Below are positions 44,099 through 53,292 of a stretch of 64,000 nucleotides of DNA, piece by piece (the stretch's first letter is position 1; every line of letters starts with the position of its first letter). The stretch is from JANPCX01 sp046049865. GTDB taxonomy: Bacteria > Pseudomonadota > Gammaproteobacteria > Burkholderiales > Burkholderiaceae_C. A program made the position numbers and the translations under genes. Under the pieces are notes generated by a model. That model searched no databases, had not been told where the DNA came from, and saw only the letters and a list, made by a program, of their open reading frames with translations. The DNA is taken from assembly GCA_046049865.1 (NCBI GenBank), contig JBJOQO010000008.1, forward strand, positions 5,508 to 69,507, in the 5' to 3' direction.

Positions 44099-44112
44099 TC
44101 AACACAAAGCGG

Positions 44113-44808
44113 TTAAGGGAGAACGATGTAGTTCTTCTCCAGGTACTCCATGATCATGGCTTGATCCCAGACCACTCCACCCAAATTGCTGGGAGTGTAG
44201 GAACCCTGAGCCATCAAACTCAATTGATCCACGCCAGTGGACGATTTCATGCAAGTGGCAGCGTTTAGAACAAGTGCTGCGTTCAAACGCGCAACGACCA
44301 TGAACTTACTCCACTTATCGCCACCGTTCAACACGTCAATGAGTTTTGCTGTGCCTTGGCCATTCAAAGCAGGGGGCGTAGGAAAATTAGTCTTAGTAAA
44401 CAGCCATTTGACAGTGAGCTTTGTGAAGTGGTGTTTGCTGCTGAGGGTGGTCGCATCGATTTTGTAGCGCACACCCAGTTCGACCCACGGCAAACCAGGA
44501 CCAACACCTTGGTGGTTGTTTACCCAATTCGAAATGGTCCAAGTGTTGTCAACGATCTTATTCTTATCATTTCGTGCGTTGGTACTTAGGTTCGGATTGA
44601 TCTGTGCCGAGCCCCAAGCCGACGTCGTGTTGCAATGCCAAGCCATCACTGGACGGCTGGTCAAAGTCAAAGCCACTGGGGCGGCAACCCCACCGAGTTT
44701 GATCAAACGGCGGCGGCTGGTCAGGTGCTTGTCAGCCTGACCCTCTGGCGCGATAACAGCCTCGATCGGGCTGGACTCGGATGGAATGGTTTTTTTGCCT
44801 TCAGTCAC
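44113..44808 (-). CDS. Secreted protein of unknown function with Tat-like signal, first gene of the HPr-rel-A operon
   Basis: 231-residue protein I do not recognise. A 30-residue hydrophilic N-terminal extension is followed by SRRRLIKLGG (31-40), a twin-arginine-like motif. A moderate hydrophobic stretch (38-53) and a possible cleavage site at VMAW follow. The mature part is Trp- and Asn-rich with two Cys (Cys59 and a second near residue 188). It ends in MEYLEKNYIVLP. A GTG start at 44808 has AAGGTGA 4-5 bases upstream. It is the first gene of a four-gene operon with a PqqD-like chaperone, a kinase and a nucleotidyltransferase. That makes it a candidate substrate or effector, which is inference only. 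Confidence 0.75.
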   Translation of the reverse strand: MTEGKKTIPSESSPIEAVIAPEGQADKHLTSRRRLIKLGGVAAPVALTLTSRPVMAWHCNTTSAWGSAQINPNLSTNARNDKNKIVDNTWTISNWVNNHQGVGPGLPWVELGVRYKIDATTLSSKHHFTKLTVKWLFTKTNFPTPPALNGQGTAKLIDVLNGGDKWSKFMVVARLNAALVLNAATCMKSSTGVDQLSLMAQGSYTPSNLGGVVWDQAMIMEYLEKNYIVLP

Positions 44809-45039
44809 GGGATCACCTTTTTTGCAATATTTTCAAGCTTCATGGAGGCGGCAAAAAAAGACTGCCCTTCGATTGCCCCTGCAAGCAACAGCCGCATACC
44901 GTCAATTTAAGCAGGAATCAGGCCACCCCAACCGACACTCCCAAGTTGATGATTCGATTGGGCTTTTTTTCAGGATCGGCCTTCAAGACGCCAACTCAAG
45001 CAAAAGTGTAAGCTCTTCCGACACGCTTGCGCACTTGGC

Positions 45040-45062
45040 ATCCCCCCGGATCGAGGGGGGAT
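45040..45062. terminator. GC-rich hairpin just downstream of prsT
   Basis: ATCCCCCC and GGGGGGAT form a perfect 8-bp stem around a 7-base loop, 12 bp after the prsT stop. No U-tract follows on the minus strand, so it may block 3' exonucleases rather than terminate by itself. The rest of the 266-bp gap up to 44808 contains only the GTG ribosome binding site of the Tat-signal gene. Confidence 0.45.
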
Positions 45063-45074
45063 CCGTGTCTCAGT

Positions 45075-47852
45075 TCACAACTTACTCAGCAAGCCTGCGA
45101 CTTCATCCTGTGCTGAAAAGCTGCTTCCCAGCTTGCGCAGAGCGTCAAGCTCCGGCTTGGCCAAGGCTTTTTCGCCCGCAGCAACGTAGATGCGAGCCAA
45201 GCCCAAACGGAGAATCGAATCGTCAGGCCGGAATGAAAGCGCCTTCTTCTGCGTTTCTATCGCCTTGGCGTGCTGTCCAGCCTCGGATTGCAGCATGGCC
45301 AGCGTGTCCAAAAATGCCGGTTGATTGGGTCTGAGCGAGTTGGCTTTCTCCGCAAAAGCCAAAGCCCCATCCCGTTTGAGTTTTGAGCTAACCCAAGCCA
45401 GGTTGTTCAGCGCGGTGGGGTTGTCCGGTTGCACCTGCAGTACCCGCTTGTATTTCGCTTCGGCAACAGGGTAGTCTTTGGAGACGACGGCCACATCGCC
45501 AAGATAAAACTCGAAAGCCACATCGTTTGGACGTTCCTTGATCCAACTGGCGGCAAACTTGTCGGCCTCACCAGTCTTGCCAGCCGCGCGAAACACGGAG
45601 TGCAACTTGGTCGCCAACTCAGCCGTCGGTGCCTTTCTCAAACCCTCGCGGTAGGCGGCCGCCGCGGCATCCCAAGATTTGCGCCGGGCTTCGATGTCGC
45701 CTTCGAGTAGGTAGCCAACGGCCTCGTTGGGGCGTTGTTTCTGAACGGTTTTGGTCATGGCCAAGGCTTCTTTGACGCGGCCCGCGTTGCTGTCCAATCG
45801 AATCAAACCGTTTTGCGCTACCAGCAAGTCAGGCGTGATAGCCAAGGCCCGTTTGAGGCTTTGCGCCGCCGAGTCCGCTTTCTGATCCGCCATGCTGACT
45901 TCGGCCAAACGAACGTGCGGAATAGGCGACTGTGGCTGCATCGTGGCCAGGGTGTTGAAGGTTTTGCTGGCTTGATTCAATTCTCCTGAAGCCAACTGGG
46001 CGCGGCCCAGCGCCTCCAACACTTCGACGCGCTCTGGAAATTTGGTCGATGTTTCTTGGGCAACAACGGCCGCCTGTTTGAATTCTTTCACGCCCAGGTA
46101 GTGGTCAATCAAAACCAAACGCGGCGCCACTTGATCAGGAACGGTGTCGATCACTTTTTTCAGTGACGCGGCAATTTCTTCTTTTGTTGCGCCACTGCCC
46201 GCTTTCATGCCAGCCAACGCCAACAAAGCTTGGGCATTTTTGGGGTCGCGCGCCAACATGGACTCAAACCGCTTTTGGGCGTTGTCGGGCTTTTTGTCAG
46301 CCAGATCCATAGCAGCAAGGCTAGAGGCTGCGGGGAAGAAGACCGGGTCGATGGTCAACGCTTTCTCGAAACTCTGCCTCGCCGCTGCGACATCCCTGCG
46401 TGCTAGATGCACACGTCCTCGCAGGTTGGCGGCCAAAGGGTTGTCGGGCTGTTTCTTCTCGAGGTCGTCAATGGCTTTGAGCGCACGATCCAACTCGTTA
46501 CGACGCATGAGTGCGCTGATCAGCGCGAGGTTGGCTGTCGTCCCCTTGTCGGATTCAGCAATGTTTTGCAACTCGCCGAAGGCAACATCACCCGCACCAC
46601 GAGACAACTGCGCCAAAGCCAACACGGTGCGACTGCGCGCGTCATCTGGATTGATCTTGGCCGCTTGAGCAAAATAAGTCTCGGCCTTGGCCGCGTTGCC
46701 AGATTGCAAATGGGCCTCGCCCGCAAAAGCCAATGCCTGGGCGTCCGGCTTGTCGAGCGCCAACAAAGGCTCCAAGGTGGTCAAGGCTTTGGTACTTTGG
46801 CCGGTGCGCAAATAGGTTTGCACCAACATTCTGCGGGCCAACACCAGTTGCGGCGCGGTATGCAAAACCTTGCTCAGGTGGGTTTCGGCCTGGGCCAATG
46901 ATCCATCCCCATAAAGTTCTGTCGCGCCGGCCAACTGCAGGACGCGAACGTTGTCTGGGCTGGCACTCAACAAGGCTGGCAGCAACTCCTTGGCTGTCTT
47001 GTAGTCTCGTTTTTGAAACGCGAGTTGGGCCACAAAATACTGCGTCTGCGGGTGTTTGGGCTGGATTTTCTTCAACGATTCCAGCGAGACCTCTGCTGCT
47101 GCCAAGTCATCTTTTGACAGGTGAACAGCGACGATGCCCGCGAGCGCAGGCAGACTTGCGGGACGCAGCTCGAGCACTTTTCGGTAGGCTGCCAAAGCGG
47201 CCGTCCCGTCGGCTTTTGCGGAAGCCAGCAAATCGCCCTTGAGTTGCCAAGCCTCTACTTCAGAGGGGAACTCCACCAGCAACTTGTCCACTTGGGTCAA
47301 CGCGCCATCAAAATCGCGTGCTGCTGCGGCCAGACGTGCCTGCATCAACAGGGCCGGCACCAACTTCGGGGCCAACTGCAAAGCGCTGGTGACCGCGGCT
47401 TGGGCTTTGGGCAGATCACGCCCCATGGCATAGGCGCTGGCGAGTGCTGTTTGTAATTCTGCCTGGCGTTGTGGGTTGGTGAGTTGGGTAGCGGCGTACA
47501 GCTCAATCGTTTTGGCTCCTTGCCCTTCGAGGACCAAGGAACGCGCCAGCACTGGAACGACATCCTCAGCCGAGTACTTCAAATCGAGGGCTTTGCGTAA
47601 CTCGATGCTGGCCGATGGGGCGTCACCGCCATCCAGCATGGCCTTGCCAAGCAAGAAGCGGGCTTCGCCCATCTCGGGTTTTTGCTGAAGCGCATTCTTC
47701 AGCTGAATGATGGCCGCCTTCGAGTCATTCTTCTGCAAATACTCTTTGGCGGACGCAACGAGTTTGTCGGGGTCATCACCACCGCTGCAGCCCATAACCA
47801 AGGCGCAGGCAAAAGCCACAACACACAATCGAAGGGTAGAAGAGCTGTTCAC
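45075..47852 (-). CDS. prsT: PEP-CTERM system TPR-repeat lipoprotein PrsT
   Basis: 925-residue lipoprotein made almost wholly of tetratricopeptide repeats. The signal peptide ends in the lipobox LVMGC with Cys22, followed by SGGDDPDKL. The TPR array runs from about 30 to 900 (for example AAIIQLKNALQQKP, NPTALNNLAWV). This family is the PrsT component found with PrsR/PrsK beside XrtA loci, and probably acts in export or assembly of exopolysaccharide at the outer membrane. The GTG at 47852 has AAAGG 7-8 bases upstream and gives a canonical lipoprotein start; an ATG 13 codons earlier would spoil it. It follows prsR with a 51-bp gap. Confidence 0.92.
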   Translation of the reverse strand: MNSSSTLRLCVVAFACALVMGCSGGDDPDKLVASAKEYLQKNDSKAAIIQLKNALQQKPEMGEARFLLGKAMLDGGDAPSASIELRKALDLKYSAEDVVPVLARSLVLEGQGAKTIELYAATQLTNPQRQAELQTALASAYAMGRDLPKAQAAVTSALQLAPKLVPALLMQARLAAAARDFDGALTQVDKLLVEFPSEVEAWQLKGDLLASAKADGTAALAAYRKVLELRPASLPALAGIVAVHLSKDDLAAAEVSLESLKKIQPKHPQTQYFVAQLAFQKRDYKTAKELLPALLSASPDNVRVLQLAGATELYGDGSLAQAETHLSKVLHTAPQLVLARRMLVQTYLRTGQSTKALTTLEPLLALDKPDAQALAFAGEAHLQSGNAAKAETYFAQAAKINPDDARSRTVLALAQLSRGAGDVAFGELQNIAESDKGTTANLALISALMRRNELDRALKAIDDLEKKQPDNPLAANLRGRVHLARRDVAAARQSFEKALTIDPVFFPAASSLAAMDLADKKPDNAQKRFESMLARDPKNAQALLALAGMKAGSGATKEEIAASLKKVIDTVPDQVAPRLVLIDHYLGVKEFKQAAVVAQETSTKFPERVEVLEALGRAQLASGELNQASKTFNTLATMQPQSPIPHVRLAEVSMADQKADSAAQSLKRALAITPDLLVAQNGLIRLDSNAGRVKEALAMTKTVQKQRPNEAVGYLLEGDIEARRKSWDAAAAAYREGLRKAPTAELATKLHSVFRAAGKTGEADKFAASWIKERPNDVAFEFYLGDVAVVSKDYPVAEAKYKRVLQVQPDNPTALNNLAWVSSKLKRDGALAFAEKANSLRPNQPAFLDTLAMLQSEAGQHAKAIETQKKALSFRPDDSILRLGLARIYVAAGEKALAKPELDALRKLGSSFSAQDEVAGLLSKL

Positions 47853-47903
47853 GATGCAACCTTTTGCGAGAAACACGTTGAAGGGCGGCACAGCATGCCG
47901 AGC

Positions 47904-49271
47904 CTATTTGATGGCCAGGCGGTGCATCAAGTCGTAAAGCGTTGGCCGACTGACACCCAAGGCCTCAGAAGCCTTGGCAATGTTACCGTTTGAACGGGCC
48001 AATGCAGCCACGATGGCTTCACGCTCGGCGCTCTCGCGCACGGATCGTAAATCCAACGCAGGCACCTCGCTGCTGTCCGCGCCATCAGCAGGATTGGGCA
48101 AACCCAAGTCCTCACACCCCACGCGGCTTGCCTCGGCCATGATGGTGGCCCGCTTGACCACATTGATCAGCTCCCTCACATTTCCAGGCCACGGGTGGGC
48201 CTCAATGGCTGAAATTGCGTTTTCCGTGAAGGCCATGGATCCGCGGTTTTGTTCTTGGGCGAAACGGCGCAAAAAACTGTGCGCCAACAAAACCGCATCC
48301 CCTACGCGTGCCCGCAAGGGCGGAATGTTGACCACGATCTCTGCCAAACGGTAGAACAAGTCCTCTCGAAACCGACCCTCTTTAATTTGCTCCTGCAAGT
48401 CCTGGTGCGTTGCACACACCACTCGCACGTCGATGGGAATTTCCTGGCGACCACCAATGCGTTCGATGGTGCGCTCTTGCAAGAACCGCAACAGTTTGGC
48501 TTGCAAAGGATGTGGCAGATCGCCGATCTCGTCCAACATGAGGGTTCCGCCATGCGCAGATTCGATTTTTCCTGGCGTTGTTTTTGAAGCCCCAGTGAAT
48601 GCACCTTTTTCATAGCCGAACAACTCGCTTTCAAGCAGATTGTCAGGAATGGCGGCGCAATTGATGGCGACGAAACGACCGCCTCGTTTAGAGGCCTGGT
48701 GCAAGCCTTGAGCCAATACTTCCTTGCCCGTGCCGCTTTCGCCCAAAAGCAGCACCGTGGCGTTGCTGGAGGCGACTCGCTCCACCATGCGGGCCAATTT
48801 CATCATCTCGGGATCACGTGTCGTCAAACCCGACATCGCATCCGGTTGATGAAGGGATTGCAGGCGCTGATTCTCTCGTTGCAACTCAAACAATCTGAAC
48901 GCACGATCAATCGTCAAACCCAACAATTCGGGTTCGAAGGGTTTGGCGAAAAAATCGTAGGCTCCCATCGCAATGGCGCGCAGGGCATTGGCCTGATCGT
49001 TCTGGCCGGTGAGCACGATCACCTTGACCATGGGATCCAACTCCACCAACTGGCTAAGCAGTTTGAAGCCCTCCGACACAGAGTCAGGATCCGGCGGCAA
49101 GCCCAAATCCATGGTCACGACCGCAGGGTTGTGACGCTTGAACTGCACCAGTGCCGACTCGCGGTCGCCAGCGGTCACCGAGTCGAAACGATCCAGCGAC
49201 CACTTGATTTGTTTTTGCAAACCCGGGTCGTCTTCAACGATCAACAACTGGGGTAATTTGGCTGCGCTCAT
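47904..49271 (-). CDS. prsR: PEP-CTERM-box sigma-54 response regulator PrsR
   Basis: 455-residue NtrC-type activator. The receiver domain has the phospho-acceptor Asp55 (TMDLGLPPD). The AAA+ domain has Walker A GESGTGKE (177-184), the sigma-54-contact loop GAFTGA (223-228) and Walker B TLMLDEIG. A Fis-type helix-turn-helix ends the protein (NIAKASEALGVSRPTLYDLM). The family partners PrsK and activates RpoN-dependent PEP-CTERM genes. It overlaps the prsK stop by 4 bp. I found no convincing -24/-12 element in front of the locus genes. Confidence 0.95.
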   Translation of the reverse strand: MSAAKLPQLLIVEDDPGLQKQIKWSLDRFDSVTAGDRESALVQFKRHNPAVVTMDLGLPPDPDSVSEGFKLLSQLVELDPMVKVIVLTGQNDQANALRAIAMGAYDFFAKPFEPELLGLTIDRAFRLFELQRENQRLQSLHQPDAMSGLTTRDPEMMKLARMVERVASSNATVLLLGESGTGKEVLAQGLHQASKRGGRFVAINCAAIPDNLLESELFGYEKGAFTGASKTTPGKIESAHGGTLMLDEIGDLPHPLQAKLLRFLQERTIERIGGRQEIPIDVRVVCATHQDLQEQIKEGRFREDLFYRLAEIVVNIPPLRARVGDAVLLAHSFLRRFAQEQNRGSMAFTENAISAIEAHPWPGNVRELINVVKRATIMAEASRVGCEDLGLPNPADGADSSEVPALDLRSVRESAEREAIVAALARSNGNIAKASEALGVSRPTLYDLMHRLAIK

Positions 49272-51376
49272 GGGGGGGTCGCCATCTGCAAATCGGAGAT
49301 CTGTTGGGTATCAAATAATGGAAGCCACATCGTGATGACCGTGCCGCGACCGACCTCGCTCTTCACATCGATGCGGCCACCAAGCTCTTGAATGTATTGA
49401 AAACTCTCATAGGCACCAATACCCATGCCCGTTTGTTTGGTGGTGTTAAACGGCTTGAACAACTTGTTGGCCATGAATTCGTCAGACATTCCCGCTCCGG
49501 TATCACCAACCACCACTTGGGCACTGCCCACGGATCTCTCCAAACTCAACCAGACGCGACCCGCCGCAGGAGTCGCATCGAAAGCGTTTTGAACCACATG
49601 CCCCAGCACCCGCTCGACGCGCTCTTCATGGCCTCGCGCCACCACCGCATCCTGAACCCGCAGCTCCAAGTGGCGACCGCGGCTTTGTGCAACTTGGGCC
49701 AATCGGTTCACGATCTCCACCAAATTCACCCCACTCATACCACCAGGGGGCCTGGCACCTTCACGCAACTGCAACATGAGCTGGCGCATTTTCTCCAGCG
49801 AACTTTCTACCGTCATCAACATGTCTTGTTGGAATTCCGGATTGTCGGCCAAACGTTTGGCGTTTTTCATCATCAACGAAAGCTGGGTGACGATGTTCTT
49901 GAGGTCGTGAACCACAAACGCCGACATCCGGTTGAATGCATCAAACTTGCGAACTTCCAGCAATGCCTCAGTGGCGTGCATTTGGGCCAAATAACCAGCG
50001 GCTTGCCGACTGGCGGTCTTGAGCAAATCGCGCACCTCCCAATTGACCTCCACTGGCGTGCGTGCCTTGCACAGCACCACAAAACCGATTAACTCATCCC
50101 CCACCTGCAAGGGCACAACCAACCACAGTTGTGGATCGTCCAGCAACCAGGCCGGAAGCTGGAGATCGTCATACCGCTGGGGGAAGGCGCGAAATTCGTC
50201 CAGGTTGATGATCCAGCCCTTGGTTCGCAAAAAGCGAGAGAAGGCGGATTGCACAGACTCACGCTCAGTTCTGCTGGGCAAGTTCCAGTGCGCCGATTGA
50301 TTCATTTCTTGGCCGCTCGTGGAAAGAGTCCACAAACAACCTGCGGGACTCTCCAACATGTCCGCCAGGCCACGGATCACCAAGCCACCAACCTCCTGGG
50401 GGGAACACTTGGTTGACAGCGTATTGGTGAAACGCAGCCACTCGTGTCGGTAGTCGTAGCGGTAGCGGAAAAAATTCTTTCCCACCCAAACTCGTAACTT
50501 GGCTCGTGCCGCCCCCGAAAGCGCCAGCAGCGACAAAAAAACCAAAGCGACCACCAACAGACCCAACTGCAGCGCCCGACCCCAGTCTCCCCCGACGAAC
50601 CGGACGTAATAACCCAAGGCCGAGATGAAGAGCAAATAACCACCCACCAGCAACAAAGTGGCCGAATGAAAAACAGCGCTACGGGAGACCTGTATCTTGG
50701 CCAGCCAGTCCGCACGGCGACTGGCCGCAACCAACAAAAGCGGCACAGCCAGCGTGTGAACCGCACCGCGAATTTGAGCCGCGTCCATGTCCAACCGACC
50801 AAACAAGGCGCCGTAGGAGTACAGATACACATCGAACCCGAAAACACACAACAAACCCAAACAAAGGGGTTTGGCGTTCCAGCGCGAATCTTCAGCGAGA
50901 TTTCGGAATAGCTGCTCGACCAACAAAAGCCCCAGCACGGCCTTGGCCAAGGCCAGGAAGTGGAGCCACCTTGTGATCTCAGGAGCCTCCGAGGGGGTCC
51001 ATGAGCTCGGCAGCGCGATCAAGCCCAGCACCATGAGCGCTGCGGCGGCCACCGCGAGAAGCTGTGTCTGTGTGGCCCGCCCGCGCAGTGGTTGGACCGA
51101 CAACAACTGGATTAAGAAAAAGAACCAGCCGCCATAGCGCAACCAATCCAAGGCGGCGACGGACAAACGCACAGAAGCGCTTGAGTCCAGTTCCAAAAAC
51201 AAGGCACAACCCGCCCACAGCGCGGTGGCAAGAACAGAAAATAGAAAGAGCAGGCTGGTTCTGCCAAATTGCGGGTGGGCAGCAGCACTCTTGGTCAGTT
51301 GAACCGCAAAGGCACCGTAACCCAGCGCTGCCAGCAAAAAGCTATACCCTGCGAGACTGATGTTATCCACGTGCAT
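49268..51376 (-). CDS. prsK: PEP-CTERM system histidine kinase PrsK
   Basis: 702-residue sensor kinase. About nine transmembrane helices fill residues 8-290, then a GAF-like region (about 320-460), then the kinase core. His is in FVVHDLKNIVTQLSLM, and the HATPase has NAFDATP, GDTGAGMSDEFM and TGMGIGAYE. The H-box HDLKN and missing clear dimerisation consensus are typical for PrsK. I chose the ATG at 51376 (MHVDNISLAGYSFLLAALGYG), which starts right before helix 1. It is the first of prsK-prsR-prsT and follows the sugar transferase on the same strand. Confidence 0.92.
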   Translation of the reverse strand: MHVDNISLAGYSFLLAALGYGAFAVQLTKSAAAHPQFGRTSLLFLFSVLATALWAGCALFLELDSSASVRLSVAALDWLRYGGWFFFLIQLLSVQPLRGRATQTQLLAVAAAALMVLGLIALPSSWTPSEAPEITRWLHFLALAKAVLGLLLVEQLFRNLAEDSRWNAKPLCLGLLCVFGFDVYLYSYGALFGRLDMDAAQIRGAVHTLAVPLLLVAASRRADWLAKIQVSRSAVFHSATLLLVGGYLLFISALGYYVRFVGGDWGRALQLGLLVVALVFLSLLALSGAARAKLRVWVGKNFFRYRYDYRHEWLRFTNTLSTKCSPQEVGGLVIRGLADMLESPAGCLWTLSTSGQEMNQSAHWNLPSRTERESVQSAFSRFLRTKGWIINLDEFRAFPQRYDDLQLPAWLLDDPQLWLVVPLQVGDELIGFVVLCKARTPVEVNWEVRDLLKTASRQAAGYLAQMHATEALLEVRKFDAFNRMSAFVVHDLKNIVTQLSLMMKNAKRLADNPEFQQDMLMTVESSLEKMRQLMLQLREGARPPGGMSGVNLVEIVNRLAQVAQSRGRHLELRVQDAVVARGHEERVERVLGHVVQNAFDATPAAGRVWLSLERSVGSAQVVVGDTGAGMSDEFMANKLFKPFNTTKQTGMGIGAYESFQYIQELGGRIDVKSEVGRGTVITMWLPLFDTQQISDLQMATPP

Positions 51377-51445
51377 GTGCCCAGAATAACGCAGCAGCGA
51401 AGCGCGCTCCAACGGCCACAATCCAGGCCGTTGGCGGGCAATCGA

Positions 51446-52825
51446 TCAGCGCGAGCCCTTGGCGAGCAATACCACCGCGACGGTCTCAAACAGCACCACC
51501 AAGTCCAAGAACAAGGTGTGGTTTTTGACGTAGTACAGGTCGTACTGAAGTTTCTCGCGGGAGTCTTCAACAGTGGCGCCGTAGTGGTAGCGCACTTGCG
51601 CCCAGCCTGTGACGCCCGGCTTCACACTGTGGCGAACGGCATAGAACGGGATTTCTTGGGTCAGTTTGTCGACAAAGTAAGGGCGCTCGGGGCGGGGGCC
51701 CACCAAACTCATGTCGCCTTTGAGGACGCAGAAAATTTGCGGCAACTCGTCGATTCGCAGTTTGCGAATGATTTGCCCAATGCGAGTCACGCGATCGTCT
51801 TTGAGGCTGGCCCACTGCGGCTTGCCGTCTTTTTCGGCATCGGTGCGCATGCTGCGAAACTTGACCACGTTGAAAGTTTTGCCGTTGAGGCCCACACGCT
51901 CTTGGCGATAGAGGATTGGGCCCTTGCTCTCCAGCACAATCAACAGCGCCGTGATGAGCATAAAGGGTAAAGACACGGCCAACAAAATCAGCGATCCGAC
52001 AATATCGACCAGCCGCTTGCCAAAAGTACGTGTCCAGCCTTGGTTGAAACCGTCACCAAAAATAAGCCAACCCGCGTTGACGTATTCAATTTTGATCTGG
52101 CTCAGGGTCTTCTCAAAGTGAGTGGCAATATCGTAGACACGAATGCCATTGACCTTGCAATCTAACAACTCGCGCATGGGCATGCTGCCGCCGCGACGCT
52201 CGGTCAGCGCCACCACAATTTCATCAACATCCAGACTCAATGCGGTTTCGGCCAGCGACCGGTTATTGCTCAATACCGACGCCATTGGAACGCAAGGTTT
52301 GTCTTCATTGATGCCAGGGAAATAGCCGACGACTTCTGCATTCGGATCATTGGCCTTGAGAGTTTGTCCCACCAAAGCCGCCGCAGTGCCGGAACCAAAC
52401 ACCATGATGCGGGTGCGCGAGCGAGTTTGGCTGCTGGAATGGGTCACGTAGACGCGGTGAGCAATGACCGCAGCAACCCCGAGCAGCGCGGCCCACTTGA
52501 TCGCGTCGCGATTGGGCATGGCTGCTGGCAACAAACCGTTGAACACATATTCCAGCGGGAGCACCAAGAGCAAAGCCAACACGGCCCGAGCGCAGGACTG
52601 GTTCAAAGAGCGGTTCGGCGTGCGCTCATAGAAGCCGGTGGCGGTGTTGATGACGAACATCGACAAGGCCAACATGATTCCGTACGTCACCGCGTTGGGC
52701 ACTGCGTTGCTCAAATGAACTTGCGACAACACTGCGCCCAGAACTGCTGCAATGATGAAACCAAAATCGAACAAGATTTGCATCAGTGTCCGACGGTGCA
52801 GGTAGTGATTGAAGATGCGTATCAT
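51446..52825 (-). CDS. XrtA-associated polyprenyl-phosphate sugar transferase (TIGR03013 type)
   Basis: 459-residue initiating glycosyltransferase that moves a sugar-1-phosphate onto undecaprenyl phosphate. Four or five N-terminal helices (about 10-125) precede a CoA-binding-like domain (about 140-250). The C-terminal bacterial sugar transferase domain includes KRLVDIVGSLILL, YRQERVGLNGKTFNVVKFRSM, RIDELPQIFCVLKGDMSLVGPRPERP and KPGVTGWAQV. This domain order fits the XrtA-system family. The ATG at 52825 has GAGGGAAAG upstream; the frame extends 41 codons further without support. It precedes prsK by 69 bp on the same strand. Confidence 0.94.
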   Translation of the reverse strand: MIRIFNHYLHRRTLMQILFDFGFIIAAVLGAVLSQVHLSNAVPNAVTYGIMLALSMFVINTATGFYERTPNRSLNQSCARAVLALLLVLPLEYVFNGLLPAAMPNRDAIKWAALLGVAAVIAHRVYVTHSSSQTRSRTRIMVFGSGTAAALVGQTLKANDPNAEVVGYFPGINEDKPCVPMASVLSNNRSLAETALSLDVDEIVVALTERRGGSMPMRELLDCKVNGIRVYDIATHFEKTLSQIKIEYVNAGWLIFGDGFNQGWTRTFGKRLVDIVGSLILLAVSLPFMLITALLIVLESKGPILYRQERVGLNGKTFNVVKFRSMRTDAEKDGKPQWASLKDDRVTRIGQIIRKLRIDELPQIFCVLKGDMSLVGPRPERPYFVDKLTQEIPFYAVRHSVKPGVTGWAQVRYHYGATVEDSREKLQYDLYYVKNHTLFLDLVVLFETVAVVLLAKGSR

Positions 52826-53292
52826 TTTTTTCTTTCCCTCGTTCCGGGGCCCTAACGCCGCAGGTTCTTGAACTCCACTGGAGATTTGTTCCGTGCTTTG
52901 TAGTGTCCCGGTCTCATCTTTAGACTGCTGTGGATCGGCGCTGTTCAAGGTGTTTCAACCCTGAAGCAGGCGTCCCATTCACAACAGCACATGTACTTCA
53001 TCGTTATTGACTGCCACTTCGTTTATCGGCTCAAGGCGCGAGCACTTGATTGCTATTTCGCCTATTGCCGCGGTCGATAGCGACCGCGTTCAACTGACCA
53101 TGTCTGGAAAATATCAGATGAACGTGACGGCGTAACCGTTCGAATAGGGGGGGTCCCCCATTCCGGGGGGGTCGCAAGAGCGGTCTGCGCAAACTAGTTC
53201 ACAGACAGCGGCGCGGGAGAACAACAGCCCTTGATCCCCTGGGAGGCATTCGGGCTTTGGGGTGGGCCGCAAATGCTTTGAGTGTTACGAGC
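52826..53292. other. 467-bp intergenic region upstream of the sugar transferase
   Basis: No gene is supported. A run of seven G at 53147-53153 is followed by CCCCC at 53155-53159 and another seven G at 53165-53171, giving a possible hairpin and G-rich strand structure. A promoter for the sugar transferase-prsK-prsR-prsT set is expected here, but neither a clear sigma-70 nor a -24/-12 sigma-54 element stands out. Confidence 0.6.

Noticed and set aside
41684..44808. Lasso-peptide biosynthetic gene cluster
   Set aside because: No B-type protease, no asparagine-synthetase-like cyclase and no short precursor ORF are present; only the kinase, nucleotidyltransferase and PqqD-type genes match.
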